Program-made: the position numbers and the translations under genes
The notes under the pieces: generated by a model
Seen by the model: only the letters and a program-made list of their open reading frames with translations
Databases searched by the model: none
Told to the model about the DNA's origin: nothing
Assembly (NCBI RefSeq): GCF_043641665.1
Contig: NC_092197.1
Location: forward strand, 18,900,357 to 18,964,356
Direction of reading: 5' to 3'
DNA from: Enoplosus armatus
Lineage: Eukaryota; Chordata; Actinopteri; Centrarchiformes; Enoplosidae
DNA: 64,000 nucleotides
In this document: piece after piece, positions 45,735-57,060 of the stretch
Numbering within the stretch: the first letter of the stretch is position 1
Layout: each line of letters begins with the position of its first letter

Positions 45735-46690
45735 TGGGAACCCTGAAGCATTGTCAAACCTAGAAACGTGCCTTAACGCAACAGGTAAAGTATCTTCTTG
45801 ACCACTCTTTTTTTTTCGCCATTCCGAGCAGCAGTTCCTGAAGTTCACCTTCCCTCCTTGTCCTAGAACCTGACCAGACCCACATTTCGGTAAGGCCTGC
45901 CGCGAGGTCAGTGCCACTACCAAACCAGATTCTTTGCTGCTTCCACGCACGGACAACTGTATCGACGTGTAGAATCAGCCAAATATGTCACCAAATGGCC
46001 TCCTTGAAGGATACTGGCAGGTCCTTCGTCACCCCCGGACCCTTTTTTGCGATGCACAGTCAAGCCATTTGGTTTATGCGGTGTAAGTAACTGTGAATTG
46101 TATTTGGGTGATATAGTGGCCTATTTGTCAAACTTGACTGACATGTGAGAACCCTCGGGGTGAGTTTAGGAAGGCTGGCGTTACCTATCTAGGTAAAAAA
46201 AAAAAAAAAAGTAGGACAAGGTCATGTATGCCCAGACACTGCCAGAGTTCAGGCAGGGATGGCTGGGTATTTTGTCTTTGGAGTGGACAGAGGAGTCTTT
46301 CGAGGCCACCAAAGCTCTTCTCTGCAGTGCACCTTCACGCTCGGAGGTGGAAGCCAGTGCTCTTTGGGCGCCTGCGGCGCTCCTGCACGAAGATGACCAA
46401 AAAAAAACACCAGCTACGTTACAGCACGATTGAGAGAAGAGGCCTCCGCCTTACTGTTGGCGTGACAGCACTTTGAAGTGTCCCTTGGGTCCGGTCCTGT
46501 GCCAGCTATCATTTTCTCTGATCACAATCCCCCCTGTGTTCCCGACTCAGATGCAGAACCAAAAGTCTCATGCGCCGGCCCTTGCAGCTTCAGGACTTTA
46601 ATAGCCTTTAGAAGAAAGGTTAAGAGAGTGTTCTGGCTGGTGCTCTACCCAGGTCGTTTCTTCTTGGGGGAAATGTTTGATTTTCAGGTG
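45735..46690 (+). pseudogene. Ty3/gypsy retrotransposon pol remnant (RT and RNase H), frameshifted
   Basis: Short matches to the gypsy pol order run along the plus strand in shifting frames. RALTQQVKYLLDH (45768-45805) and TKPDSLLLPRTDNCID (45919-45966) lie in the RT fingers. LLEGYWQV (46000-46023), FVTPGPFF (46025-46048) and PFGLC (46065-46079) follow. TYLG and VGQGHVCP (46183-46234) lie in the RT thumb/connection. WTEESFEATKALLCSAP (46284-46334) lies before RNase H. HQLRYSTIE and a stretch ending SDHNP (46408-46530) are RNase H. At least five frame changes and several deletions separate them. The YxDD catalytic block is not visible and the integrase region is missing, so it is dead. It is probably a chromovirus/gypsy-type fish element by pattern. 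Confidence 0.85.
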
Positions 46691-46696
46691 GGGAGG

Positions 46697-47050
46697 TGTT
46701 ATGACCCGACATGATCTGGTGCGCCCTGTGATCGGTGCACCCTAACCCGATTCTTCAAGATAATAATACATAACATCACCTGTTTCAACAGCCAATCAGC
46801 TGCGTTTTGGACGGAGGACAGAGAGGATCACCTCACCAATTTCTGTGTCATGACACAAGCCTTAAAATGTACTCAAATAAGAGCATATTGTGTACATGTG
46901 TGGATTTTTCTTCAGGTACCTGTAGGTTGTAAGTGTCAGAAGCAAACAGGCTCATCAGTCATCAGTGTGCTGTAGTGGGACAGGGACAGGAAGAATAAAG
47001 AGCGGGCTCCAGTGAGTAAACAAGCGAAAAGTTCTTTTTGTCATTGAAAG
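46697..47050 (+). mobile_element. Candidate 3' LTR of the gypsy remnant
   Basis: A purine-rich 'ggtggggagg' tract precedes TGTTATGACC, the usual arrangement of polypurine tract and LTR start in this group. 'aataaa' at 46994-46999 could be the LTR polyadenylation signal. The right end is approximate, and no 5' LTR or target duplication was found. Confidence 0.5.
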
Positions 47051-47094
47051 GCATTTCAAAACTTGTTGAAGGGCAGCGGGGTCTTCCCGGTTTA

Positions 47095-47540
47095 AACCTC
47101 TGAAATAATATTAATATTAATCCTACAAATAATGAGATAATATATCAGCTTATTAAAACGCTGAAACGATAATCTGAAAAGAAAACAGGCAGAAACATAA
47201 ATAAAAAAATGTCAAAAAAAAAAAAAAAAGAAGCAGCCCCCTCCCCCCCCTGCCCCCGCCGCATGTGAGCGCCTCTGCCATTTACACCTAGCAGCCAATG
47301 TCTACAGCAAACACATTTATTTTTCAGCGGCATTATTTAAAAATGCAAATAGATGCAATTACACTTGCCTTGTTTATCAGCAGTTATTACCAGTATTTTG
47401 GCGTCGCCGCGCTGAAGAGGAGCCATATTTCAAAGCGTTCGCCGTCGGCCGCTCGCGAACGCAGATAACGAGTTTCCCCCCTCGCAGATGTAATTATAAA
47501 ACTATTTTCTGGAAAACAACTCCAGTCCCACGACCCCCAC
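47095..47540. other. Candidate conserved non-coding element(s)
   Basis: 'aatattaatattaatcctac', 'gcggcattatttaaaaatgc', the octamer ATGCAAAT (47343-47350), 'gcagttattaccagtatttt' and 'gatgtaattataaaactatt' surround an A run (about 47213-47229) and a C-rich patch. The block ends at a CA tract. POU and homeodomain-type motifs are frequent. Confidence 0.35.
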
Positions 47541-47542
47541 CA

Positions 47543-47575
<33 letters not shown>

Positions 47576-47718
47576 GTATATATAGATATATATACATATA
47601 GATATCCATGTGGAAACACACACATATCCCCTTGCAGCAGTTCTAAAAATAGCCTGGTCCTTGGAGATCAGTTGATGGATTTATAGTGAGGCCGTTATTA
47701 CTGGGTTTAATAATGATT

Positions 47719-47769
<51 letters not shown>

Positions 47770-47820
47770 GGCATGTGTTAAACTGTATGTAAGCAGACAT
47801 TCGTGTGTGTGTGTGTGTGT
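47543..47820. repeat. CA, AT-rich and GT microsatellites
   Basis: CA lies at 47543-47569, TATA-rich text at 47570-47605 and GT at 47723-47768 and about 47803-47820. Confidence 0.9.
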
Positions 47821-48164
47821 TTTCTGTGTCTGAATTAATCATGTTATTAAGGCTCATCATTTTCAGTGTGGATTTTTTAAACACCATCATTCCGGGCTGT
47901 TTTTCTTGCAGAATGTACGTCCCCGCTCGTCTAAAGAAGAAGAAGAAGAAGAAGACATTTACAGTGTGCAGGAGAGGTGGTCACCCAAAAAAAGGTAAGA
48001 AAACACAAATAAGACACTGAGTTTGCCCCCAAGCCCCTGAAAGTCACCAGATGAATAGCTAAAATGGAGTTTTGTGACGTAAATGTTTCTTAATATACGT
48101 AATCCAGTTTTCACGTGGGGTTGTGCGTGCATCATTTTCCAGAATTCTAGATAAGCCAACGCAT
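47821..48164. other. Unique sequence with (GAA)n, no gene seen
   Basis: An AAG repeat lies at about 47935-47955. Nothing coding was recognised. Confidence 0.4.
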
Positions 48165-48530
48165 CTCTGGACTGAAAATAAAACAACAAGAACATTATGA
48201 GAAACAATATAAAACCTAAAAATAACGAGCTCTAGGAAGTACTTGCTGTGCTCAGTTTGGAAGTTAGTCCATCGTGTGTTGAAGTGAGACCTGCGGAGCG
48301 GAAAAGGAAAGGAAAGCCGGGGTTGATATGCTGAGAGTGATGAGCCTGATTGCAGACAGGTGTGTGGAGGGCAGGAACAGGTGAGCTGCCGGGCTGGAAT
48401 GACACACACACACACATATACACACACACATACAGGAGAGGCAAACTGGGGACACAGAAGGCACAGGAGGACCGGGTGGACACAGGGAAACACAAGGGAA
48501 AGACAGAGGTCCTGCCATGGCTGTGGCACT
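48165..48530. repeat. CAGG-rich interspersed repeat, copy 3
   Basis: 'gagtgatgagcctgattgca', 'gacaggtgtgtggagggcag', 'gaacaggtgagctgccggg', 'gggaaacacaagggaaagac' and 'agaggtcctgccatggctgt' match a common percomorph repeat. A CA patch (48402-48430) lies inside. Confidence 0.55.
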
Positions 48531-49740
48531 CCAACTAAATATGAAAACAATAATCTCGCTAAAAGCATTTTACTGGCACAAAAAAACGCGTTTCCGTCCC
48601 AGTTGCGCGCGGTTTACACATGGCTGTTTTGGGGGGGGGGGGGGGGGGTTCTCAGCGGACCCCAGGGGGGCCCCCGTAGAAACGTCAGAATTCATAAACC
48701 CTGGTATTAAAGTTCAAATCTGGATGTTGTTTTTCACAAGATCCTGGGTGATAGGAGGAGCACCCGAACACAGCGTTAGCGCCGACTGACGCAGCTTCTT
48801 CCTACAGGAAATACTGACTGTTTACGTCCTTCTTCATATAACTGCGCGATGAAATGAGGAGCTCTGATTGGCTGCAGTCGGTGCAAGGACGATGACCGAG
48901 GGTCATGACCAAGAACGTGCTGGATGAGCTAACCTGCTGACACCACAACACTATTTCCTGTTCCGCCAGCTTTTTGCTACAGGGAAGAAGAGGTCACTCC
49001 ACCGTTCACTCATTGGTTTACTCGATACTGAGCAGTACACAGAGATTTCAGACACTGGCAGCCGGTGACGAGGTTAGGGAAGATCGAATCCCGCTCCCCC
49101 CCGCGGAAACCGGTTAGAATGAAGGCAATGTCGGGCTGAAGGTGGACACGGAGTTCAGTCTGTGATATCAGGAAAGCATGAGCCATGACCGATAATGATG
49201 AATGATGAATGATAAAGGGCTGTCTTGGAGATATTAGACACGTGCTTCTGGGAGTTTCCGGATCAGCGTCCGAAATCACACTCAGCATGCTCACGAGGTT
49301 TTAAACCGGCGGGGGGGTTAACGAAGAGTGAGTCTGGTGCATCGGTGCCTTGGGACTCGCAAAAATGTCTCAAGGTCTTTCGCAATCAAAGGTCGCATAC
49401 GATGCGATGTCTTTACAGCCCGTGCAGCACACAGCCTCCGTTCTTTGACGGCGGAAAAAGCAAATCTTCAGCAGGTGAGAAGAAATGAAAGAAACTCCAG
49501 GGACAGAGGAGGGATCCTGCCTCCAGGATGGAAGTGTGATCCACCTCTTTTCCCGTAATGCCCCACACCGATCAGTACAGTTTCTTTTAATATGATGACA
49601 TTCCCATCGTATGTGCCATAACGCACGCTGTCAACATGGAAAGTGTGAAGAGGAATTCATATGTTCATCATCCACCATCTGCGCACACGTCAGTCTGTCA
49701 CACAAACACAGGAAACACACAGTCAAAGATAGCATGCGTC
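48531..49740. other. Unique sequence with 18-base G run
   Basis: A G run lies at 48631-48648. Open frames of 80-95 codons have no recognisable domain. Confidence 0.4.
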
Positions 49741-49744
49741 TCCG

Positions 49745-49889
49745 CACACACACACACACCTGCACACACACACACCTGCACACATGTGCATGTGCACGTG
49801 TTGAAATGTCACAGATTTACATCACACACACACACACACACATCTGAACACACATATGAAAGCACAGATGCACAGTAAAAAACGTATTT

Positions 49890-49924
<35 letters not shown>

Positions 49925-50027
49925 CTGCAGATGTGTGTGCTGAATGCACAGGATGCGACGGCACACATGAGTGGTTGTCACGGCGTTTGGATGACAGATG
50001 TAGTACTCTGGTCCAGGCTCGGTTCCA

Positions 50028-50078
<51 letters not shown>
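49745..50078. repeat. CA microsatellite cluster
   Basis: CA tracts lie at about 49745-49780, 49824-49841, 49893-49922 and 50030-50078. Confidence 0.9.
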
Positions 50079-50079
50079 C

Positions 50080-50190
50080 TAAAGCCACTCTTCATTTATC
50101 AATAATTGGTTTTTAATTCCATTTGGCAGCCAGCAGCGCGAGCGGCAGAACAACGACAATAATTAGTCCATCAGAGAGAAAGGAAGCGAA
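50080..50190. other. Candidate conserved non-coding element
   Basis: A single-copy block directly after a CA tract contains 'catttatcaataattggttt', 'tttggcagccagcagc' (NFI-like) and 'cgacaataattagtccatca' (SOX and homeodomain words). It grades into GAA-rich sequence. Confidence 0.35.
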
Positions 50191-50987
50191 GAAGAAGAAG
50201 AGGAAGAAGAGATGGGAGGCAAAGTTTCAGGGGCCGTCTCCAAAGTGACAGAAACCCACCGTGACCATTGATCGGATGAAAAGATTTAGCGGTATCCTCA
50301 GCAGCAGATCGTTTTTTTTGGTTCATCATTTCTTGTTTTCAGACAGTTCACAGCAGGGAATCGGATTAACAAATACGGAGGGGGGGGGGGGGGTGGTGTA
50401 TGTGGTATAGTTCATGTGTCTTATAATGTTATAATGTTGATTGTTGGAGGGTCTTGGGGACTGGGCAGGTAGAAACCAAGACGCAGGTTTTAGATTTCAA
50501 AAGAAGGGGTTTTATTTTCCCCAAAAATGAGGGAGTGAAGATGCGAGAGGGAGCGGACATGATATATAAGTGTATCTACTCTGCCGGTGTTTTGGTTTCA
50601 TTTCTTCTGTCTTTCTCTTCCATGTCTTCCATTAGCCGTCCGTCTGTGCATGTTAGCCCTGATAGACTGGCAAACAGACCAGGGTGTACTCTTTTGCCCA
50701 GTGCATGCTGGGATAGGCTCCAGTAATTGCTTCTCGGTCCCTAATTACTTACAATTAATGCACCTTTAGCTCCCCGCCTCCTAAAACCCAGTTCTCCCCG
50801 TAAAGTCATCGCTTAACATTGATCAAATCAGGTTATTCCACACTGTCTAACTGTATATAACATGTATATTGTGTATGTATATTGTTCCAGTTCTTTCCAT
50901 CAACCAGAAATATTCTAGACGACTGTGGATCAGCACGACGCGCTTGATACCCGCGGAAACTTTGGGGCCTCCGCGAGCATCTGCAGG
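50191..50987. other. Unique sequence with G run and repeat fragment
   Basis: A G run lies at 50380-50393. 50450-50560 ('agaaaccaagacgcaggttt', 'aagaaggggttttattttcc') resembles the start of the CAGG-rich repeat group. No gene was recognised. Confidence 0.4.
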
Positions 50988-51160
50988 AATGGTTCGACAT
51001 TTTGGGAAATGCTCAGATTCACTTTCTGCCGGAGAATTAGACCGTGCACCTCTGTCGCGTCTGTCCGTTCAAGATAAGGCTACAGCCAGCAGCCGGTTAG
51101 CTTAGCTTAGCACAAAGAGTGGAAAGAGAGGGGAGACAGCTAGCCCGACTAGCCAAAAAA
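50988..51160 (+). repeat. Interspersed repeat family C, copy 3 (best preserved)
   Basis: 'atggttcgacattttgggaa', 'aaggctacagccagcagccg' and 'gttagcttagcttagcacaa' occur in the order of a widespread percomorph repeat. Confidence 0.7.
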
Positions 51161-52256
51161 AACACTAAATTGTTCAAACGTGCTTGTTTAAATTGAATTT
51201 AAACATTTAATTGTACAAAATGACTGTTGCCTGTTTTACAGCTGGTTACGTCGCCTGACTATTTCTTGGCTGTGATTATTCATTATTTTTTGTACGATGT
51301 GTAAAAACTACAATTGCTGTATGTGCTTGAAATAATGCACGACTTTGTTACGTAATATCTTCTATTCTTGGTTCTTTGGTGACCATTTAGATACTCCTCT
51401 GCTGGAAATACTGGGGACACCTATGCTAATGTTTACGTCCTCATACCATCGTAAACATCAGAAATTAGCGTAATGAAAAACTGATGACGTAACTAACGCG
51501 CGAGCAAGTCACGTAGCGTAGTTGAACTGAAAACTTCGCGCGGGACGTGAAGCCCAGCCTCCTGGGTAGCAGCCCTGCGCTTGACCCATCCGTCTCATCC
51601 ACCTCCATGCGCAGTCGCTCTTTATACTACGTCACCTGAACACGCTGCGTTACCAGTGGGTTTGGTAGGCCCCCGCTTGCCCATACATTTTATGACAACA
51701 TGTGCGACGACGACCCCCTACTGTATCGCCCGATAACAGTCGAATGGGGCGAGGCTCAACTTAAGACTTTTGTTTTGTGTTGTCAGGGGATCCAGCATCG
51801 CCCACTGTCTCTTACAGAACATCTCCATCATCATCATCATCGTCGTCGTCATCGTCTCCCAGTGCTGAGCTCCTCATGATCCCTGCAGTTCACATAATCA
51901 GCGTAAAAACTGGTAGAGCCTTTAATCCTCCGCAGAGATGATTCCAGATTGTTCCTCTGTTCATTACATTTGATTCACACCGACTCTATAGATTTAACTC
52001 TAATTCATTTCATTAGTAAAAGCCGATCTGCAGGACGTGGCTCTGACTGGCGGGGACCTTTGACTTGTAGATTTGCAGAGCAGCAGATTGCAGACAACAC
52101 TTGGCCGGCGGGACGTGACCTTATTTAGAATATAATGACACACACATAACCACAGAGCAGACAAAATAAACAAAACATCAGCTTTTACTGTAGAAATCTT
52201 AAAGCGTGCATTTTTTTTTTGTCCATATTTCCGTTGACGTGGGTGTTAAACACTAT

Positions 52257-52257
<1 letters not shown>
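51161..52257. other. Unique sequence, no gene seen
   Basis: A short ATC/GTC repeat lies at 51826-51858. Nothing coding was recognised. Confidence 0.4.
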
Positions 52258-52258
<1 letters not shown>

Positions 52259-52292
<34 letters not shown>

Positions 52293-52300
52293 CTCTCAGG
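52259..52300. repeat. CA/CT microsatellite
   Basis: A CA tract (52259-52289) runs into CTCTCTC. Confidence 0.95.
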
Positions 52301-52794
52301 TGTTCTAACCTCGTCGACACTCTCCGAGATGAACCACCGCACTGACGGGGTGACGACTGAGGCAGACACGAAGAACATAAATAGGAAAAACGTGCTGCAT
52401 CCAAATGACAGCAAAGTCGCGTACACTGACACATCTGAATGAAACACAGAGAGTGATGGACAGTCGGCTGCTGTAGAAAACAGAAAAACATTCTTTTCTA
52501 AGAAATATAATAAGAAAAACGTGACAATTCGTACAAAATCAAATGCACAGTTGCAGTCTGTCTTCATGTATATATATATATGACACGTGTTGTGTATTTT
52601 ATAACAGTGAGAGAGGCAGAGAGATGAGGGTTAATAATAACAGCATTTAGTATTTATTAGTTACTAGTTACAAGTTATAAGCATGTTTTTTTGGGTTGTT
52701 TTTTTTTATTTATTTTGCTTTAAAAGTTGAATTCAAGGGTGTTATTTCCACTGGCGATTGAAGGAAACGCCCCCCTCACTTTTCAAAATCCTTT

Positions 52795-52825
<31 letters not shown>

Positions 52826-53415
52826 GCGTTTGCCCCCCTCCTCTCTGTTTGCCGTTCAAATAAACTGCAGTTGAGCCACAGTGTACCTCTACCTCATCGG
52901 TACGTTTTTTCCGGTTAAGGAAACCATTCGATCTACAGTATGTCCGTGTTTAGTTCACATTCTCCTAAAAGGAGAATTTGACACCAATCAAGGTGGTAAA
53001 TGACAGCGTTCTTTGTGGAAATGATTTATCGTAGTGTCGGTCCCTGTGCAGGAAAGTAAACATGGTTATGGGGTTAGTGTTAGGGTTGTTATATGCCAGA
53101 TTATACACTCGGCCTAACTTCGCTGTCCTGAAGCCAGTGGTGGCCTGAAGGTCAGAGAGGTGGCCTTGCGACTGCCAGGTGGCCTCAGGTCTGACTGCTC
53201 CGGAGTGGCCGGGTGAATCGGGGGTCACTGCCACCTAATTGCCCCTGAACAGAAAGAAAATAATTATTGACAAAAAAAAAAGAACACATTTCCAGAGAGA
53301 CAAGGCTCAGTTTCATGTTGTGTTTGTTTTGTTAAACTCCCGACTCAGATTATAATTTTAGTCCGTATGTTGCTTGAACCTCACCTGGCCAGACAGATTT
53401 AGACAGACGAGGAGC
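52301..53415. other. Unique sequence with (TTG)n
   Basis: A TTG array lies at about 52795-52825, an AT patch at 52568-52581 and an A run near 53271-53281. No gene was recognised. Confidence 0.45.
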
Positions 53416-53442
53416 GTGTGTGTGTGTGTGTGTGTGTGTGTG
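53416..53442. repeat. GT microsatellite
   Basis: Thirteen GT units. Confidence 0.95.
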
Positions 53443-53989
53443 GCGGGGAGTCCTTTCATAGCCACAGGGCCAGATGTTCACCGCCCCCCTCCCTCACTCA
53501 TCCGTCCACCCTCCCCTTTTTTCTCCACTTGACATTCATTTCATTTCTCGTTCTCGCAATTCACAGCGTAACTATAACGCGAACCCTCTATCCGTCCGTC
53601 TGCCTGCCATTATTCTTCTCATGCTCCCCCTCACCTTCGTCTTCCTTCCCCAGTAGCAGCACTCCCCTCACACACACTTTCCTCCACAGCAGCAAGCGGA
53701 ACAGCTGCACCTGCAGTCTGACAAAGGTGGGGGTGGTGTGTGTGTTTACATCCTCCCTGACCTCTGACTTCCAGCTGCCATCGTCACCCGTTAGATATGT
53801 TAGATACAGTCAATTTAACCGGACTCTCCTTTTTTTACTAAAGAACCGTGACTATGGTTCATTCTGCAGAAGCCTTTTGGCCACAATTCAGTGTCGTTTG
53901 CTCCACTAGCCAATATTTCTATATCGCCAGCTCGTCAAAGGACTGTGTGCAGTACGACAGACGTAACACTGACAAAACCAAAGCGACTC
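53443..53989. other. Pyrimidine-rich unique sequence
   Basis: A C/T-rich stretch (53480-53690) opens long false frames. No domain was recognised. Confidence 0.4.
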
Positions 53990-54210
53990 CGAGTGTTTTA
54001 GCCTGCTTTAGCTCATTGTTTCAGCTCCGCGACGCATCTCACTGCACGGCTCAGTCTCAGCTCTCTCTCGTCGACCTCGTTCCCGGCAGCAGCAGGCAGC
54101 TGTTTTCAGCAAACGAGCTCTAAAAGCCCGCTGTACGCCACCTGCCGAGCGCCAAACTGCAGCCGGACGAGTTTGGGACTAGCTGGTGGAGAAAGTGGAG
54201 CACCTCGCGG

Positions 54211-54245
<35 letters not shown>

Positions 54246-54385
54246 GTTGCTGGAGAGAGGCTGACATTCATCAGGTGGACACAAGCACGACTCCAATGGG
54301 CTGATAATGTCCCTCTGTGTCTGCCGGAGGTGGGAGCGTGCTCACAGTGAAGCCAGACTTTATAACGTAACATGTCAGACTGTGT
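53990..54385 (+). repeat. Interspersed repeat family A, copy 4, with T31 expansion
   Basis: 'cagcagcaggcagctgtttt', 'cagcaaacgagctctaaaag', 'gggactagctggtggagaaa' and 'ttcatcaggtggacacaagc' mark family A. A run of 31 T (54212-54242) replaces the segment after 'cacctcgcggct'. Confidence 0.7.
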
Positions 54386-54697
54386 GTCTGTAAGCTTTTT
54401 GTGGAAAAAAGTCTAATTCCGCATCAAAAATGAGAATTAAATGAGAATTTCAACTACTTGCCATCGAGTGCCTGTATTCGCCCGCGGCTCCCGGCCTTTC
54501 TTCTTTTTAATGATTACCTACATGTCGTGAACAATCAGCAACTGCCTTCAGCACTTCAGAGTGAACTGTCTGATATCGTGATACGCTGTGAGTTGTGGCT
54601 TTAAGGCGGAAATGTAATGAAATGTAAACCTGCAGGTTTTAGGATAATCCATTTCGCATACAGTCAGCTGGTGAGAAAATATGCCCTGCTATCCGAT

Positions 54698-54738
<41 letters not shown>

Positions 54739-54895
54739 GAGTGGTGAGTTGAAGCAGCTGCTGTGGACCGAGAGTGAGAGAGAGACATATAGATGTAGCT
54801 TAGAGAGAGAGAGAGAGAGAGTGCTGGTCATCTTCCTCCATTGTGGGAACTATTTCTTCCCAAGTTAAACTTTCTTTCCACCATTGCCTGACAAG
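54386..54895. repeat. Unique sequence, CA and GA microsatellites
   Basis: A CA tract lies at 54700-54736 and a GA tract at about 54803-54820. Confidence 0.85.
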
Positions 54896-54975
54896 TCTTG
54901 TCAATTTTATTTCTATAGCCCAATATCACAAATCACGATCTGTACGTATCAGCATGCGACGCCCTCTGTGTGTAT
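54896..54975 (+). repeat. Interspersed repeat family L fragment
   Basis: 'tgtcaattttatttctatag', 'cccaatatcacaaatcac' and 'cgacgccctctgtg' match a very common fish repeat fragment. Confidence 0.55.
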
Positions 54976-55129
54976 TCGAGGTATCTAGAACAACATTTAG
55001 AGAAAAGCCAATTAGATCAATAACACATTAATTAGCTGGCAGATTCACGTGAAATGCAATTTTAGCACGAGGCATGTTTAGCGTTAGTTTGTTACCATAT
55101 TGGAACAATTAGCAGAATAAAATTAAACC

Positions 55130-55410
55130 TGCATTGCGTGATTTTTGGCCACTGGGGGGACGTAGAGACACTGTGTGTTTGTGTCCAACGGATGAATCAA
55201 AGTCCAATATTCACTTTATCCTTTTATCTCTGCTTTGGCCGCTAGCTGCGTCTGCCTGCTGTTCGGTGCTGGGCGGGTGGTGTGCAGCGGGGTTTTCGGA
55301 GGTTTTTCTTCGGTTACTTTCTGGGTTTGGAAACTACCCTGATGAGAGCGGTGAGAGGGGCCCAAAACTGTGAAGTTGGGCTGTAAAACCCCCACAAAGT
55401 CACGGGAAAC
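55130..55410 (+). repeat. Interspersed repeat family A-related head region, copy 5
   Basis: 'gatttttggccactgggggg', 'agacactgtgtg', 'gatgagagcggtgagagggg' and 'aactgtgaagttgggctgta' are words I associate with the head of the family A repeat. It lies 0.75 kb after copy 4. Confidence 0.5.
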
Positions 55411-57060
55411 CAGACATACCGGCAGGTCTGTCCCCTCTCCCTACGTGCTTCAGCCTTCCCTTCGTCCAGAGCAAGTACTCCACCTGGTGCCGACATTTCT
55501 GTCGCTGCGAAATTAGGTCATCTACTTGCGACACATAAAACGACAGTCATAGCAACCAAAGCGTCTCCGCTGCAAAAACACTGCGCCTCCAAAGCGCTCT
55601 CCCAGCCGGGGCGTTTTCAGATTTAATTAGTCTGATAACAGTTTAATGATTTTTTTTTTTTTTTTTTTTTGGCATGAGAGGAGACGTCCAAAACAGTAAC
55701 TCACTGAAGTTTCACTTTCATTTCGTTGAGTTTTCTGCTTCGTCACAGCTCTCGAGCTCACTGAGCGGAGAGGAAGACGTACAGATGGGTGGAGGGGAAA
55801 GAAAGTGATACAGAGAGTCAACCAGACTTGAGGGCAGACAGACAGACAGACAGACAGACAGATGAAACCAAAGGCGGACAGACAGAGGTCAGGAGGGTGA
55901 GACAGAGCCCTCAGCCATCGCTTCGCCAGTTGAACAGACTCCCCACATCCTTAAATATTTACTCAGTTGCCACGACAACGGACATTCTTCCCGTCCCATT
56001 CTTTTGACGTTTGGGTTTCCCCCTCGTCTGGAAAACTTTGCCGTGATGAATGAGGGTATCAGATTTAAGTCTGACCATTCATGACAGCACGTTTTTGTCT
56101 TTCTCTTTTCTTTTTCATTTCCAATTTTTTTCCCCCTCCTGTCTGAAGCAGGTGTATGAAACAACATAGTCCTCTTGCCTCTTGCCTCGTGTTTTTATAC
56201 AATTTATATTATTTATCCTTCAAAATATCCTGTCCAACTGGGACACAGAGGAAAGCCCCCTTTAACCTGCCTATCTGTGAAAAAGGTTGTTTAACATTAT
56301 AACAGTTTTCTAAACCATCTGATATATGGTAAATATGTTCTGTTTACACGATAAAGATGACTTTCAAACCCTTTCCCCAAGTCTCGACAAAGATGGCCGC
56401 CGAAAAAACGACACGCGAGACTTGAGAAGCGGCTTGAAAACATTTGATTGTCACGCAGCAGACCGAATATATTCCTCCTAGATGTTTAAAAGAGTCTTTA
56501 AGAATTCAGGAGATACGGGTCTGTTTTTCCACGAGACGCTTACCTCTGTGACTTTAATACATGAGAAGCACAAACTGAGGCTCCCTGACCACGCGAGCAG
56601 TCAGGACGGGGGGGGGGACAACTGGTCACTGCAGAACAAAAGGGAAACCAAAAAAATCAATTCCATCTCATAAAGACTCTCCTATTTGACTCCACTTTTA
56701 CCGTTGCTAGTTTTGGTCGCTGCCGAGCCATTGGCCATCACCTTGAGGATGAATTCAACGCATGCTTCTCTGACGGTAAGAAGGAGAACGATATAGCATC
56801 TTAAAGACTGTGGCCTCATATGGTTGTCGAAATGGCTTAAAAAAACGGACTTGTTTGTACCACTAAAACTCGTTCATGGGAAGTTCACTGTCTCGCGTTT
56901 CCGTGAGGCGTTCGGATAATTCCCAGATATTGTCTGGGTTTCATAAAGGAGTAATGACATTTCATATGATATTCAAGAAAATCCATAGCTAGATGTGACC
57001 CAGTTGTGAAAATGATTAAACTGTCAAACACTTTTTTTTTTTTTTTTTTAAATAAATGAT
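55411..57060. other. Unique sequence with T runs and (GACA)n
   Basis: A T run lies at 55648-55670, GACA units at 55835-55862, a G run near 56608-56616 and a T run near 57032-57049. No coding exon was recognised. Confidence 0.45.
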
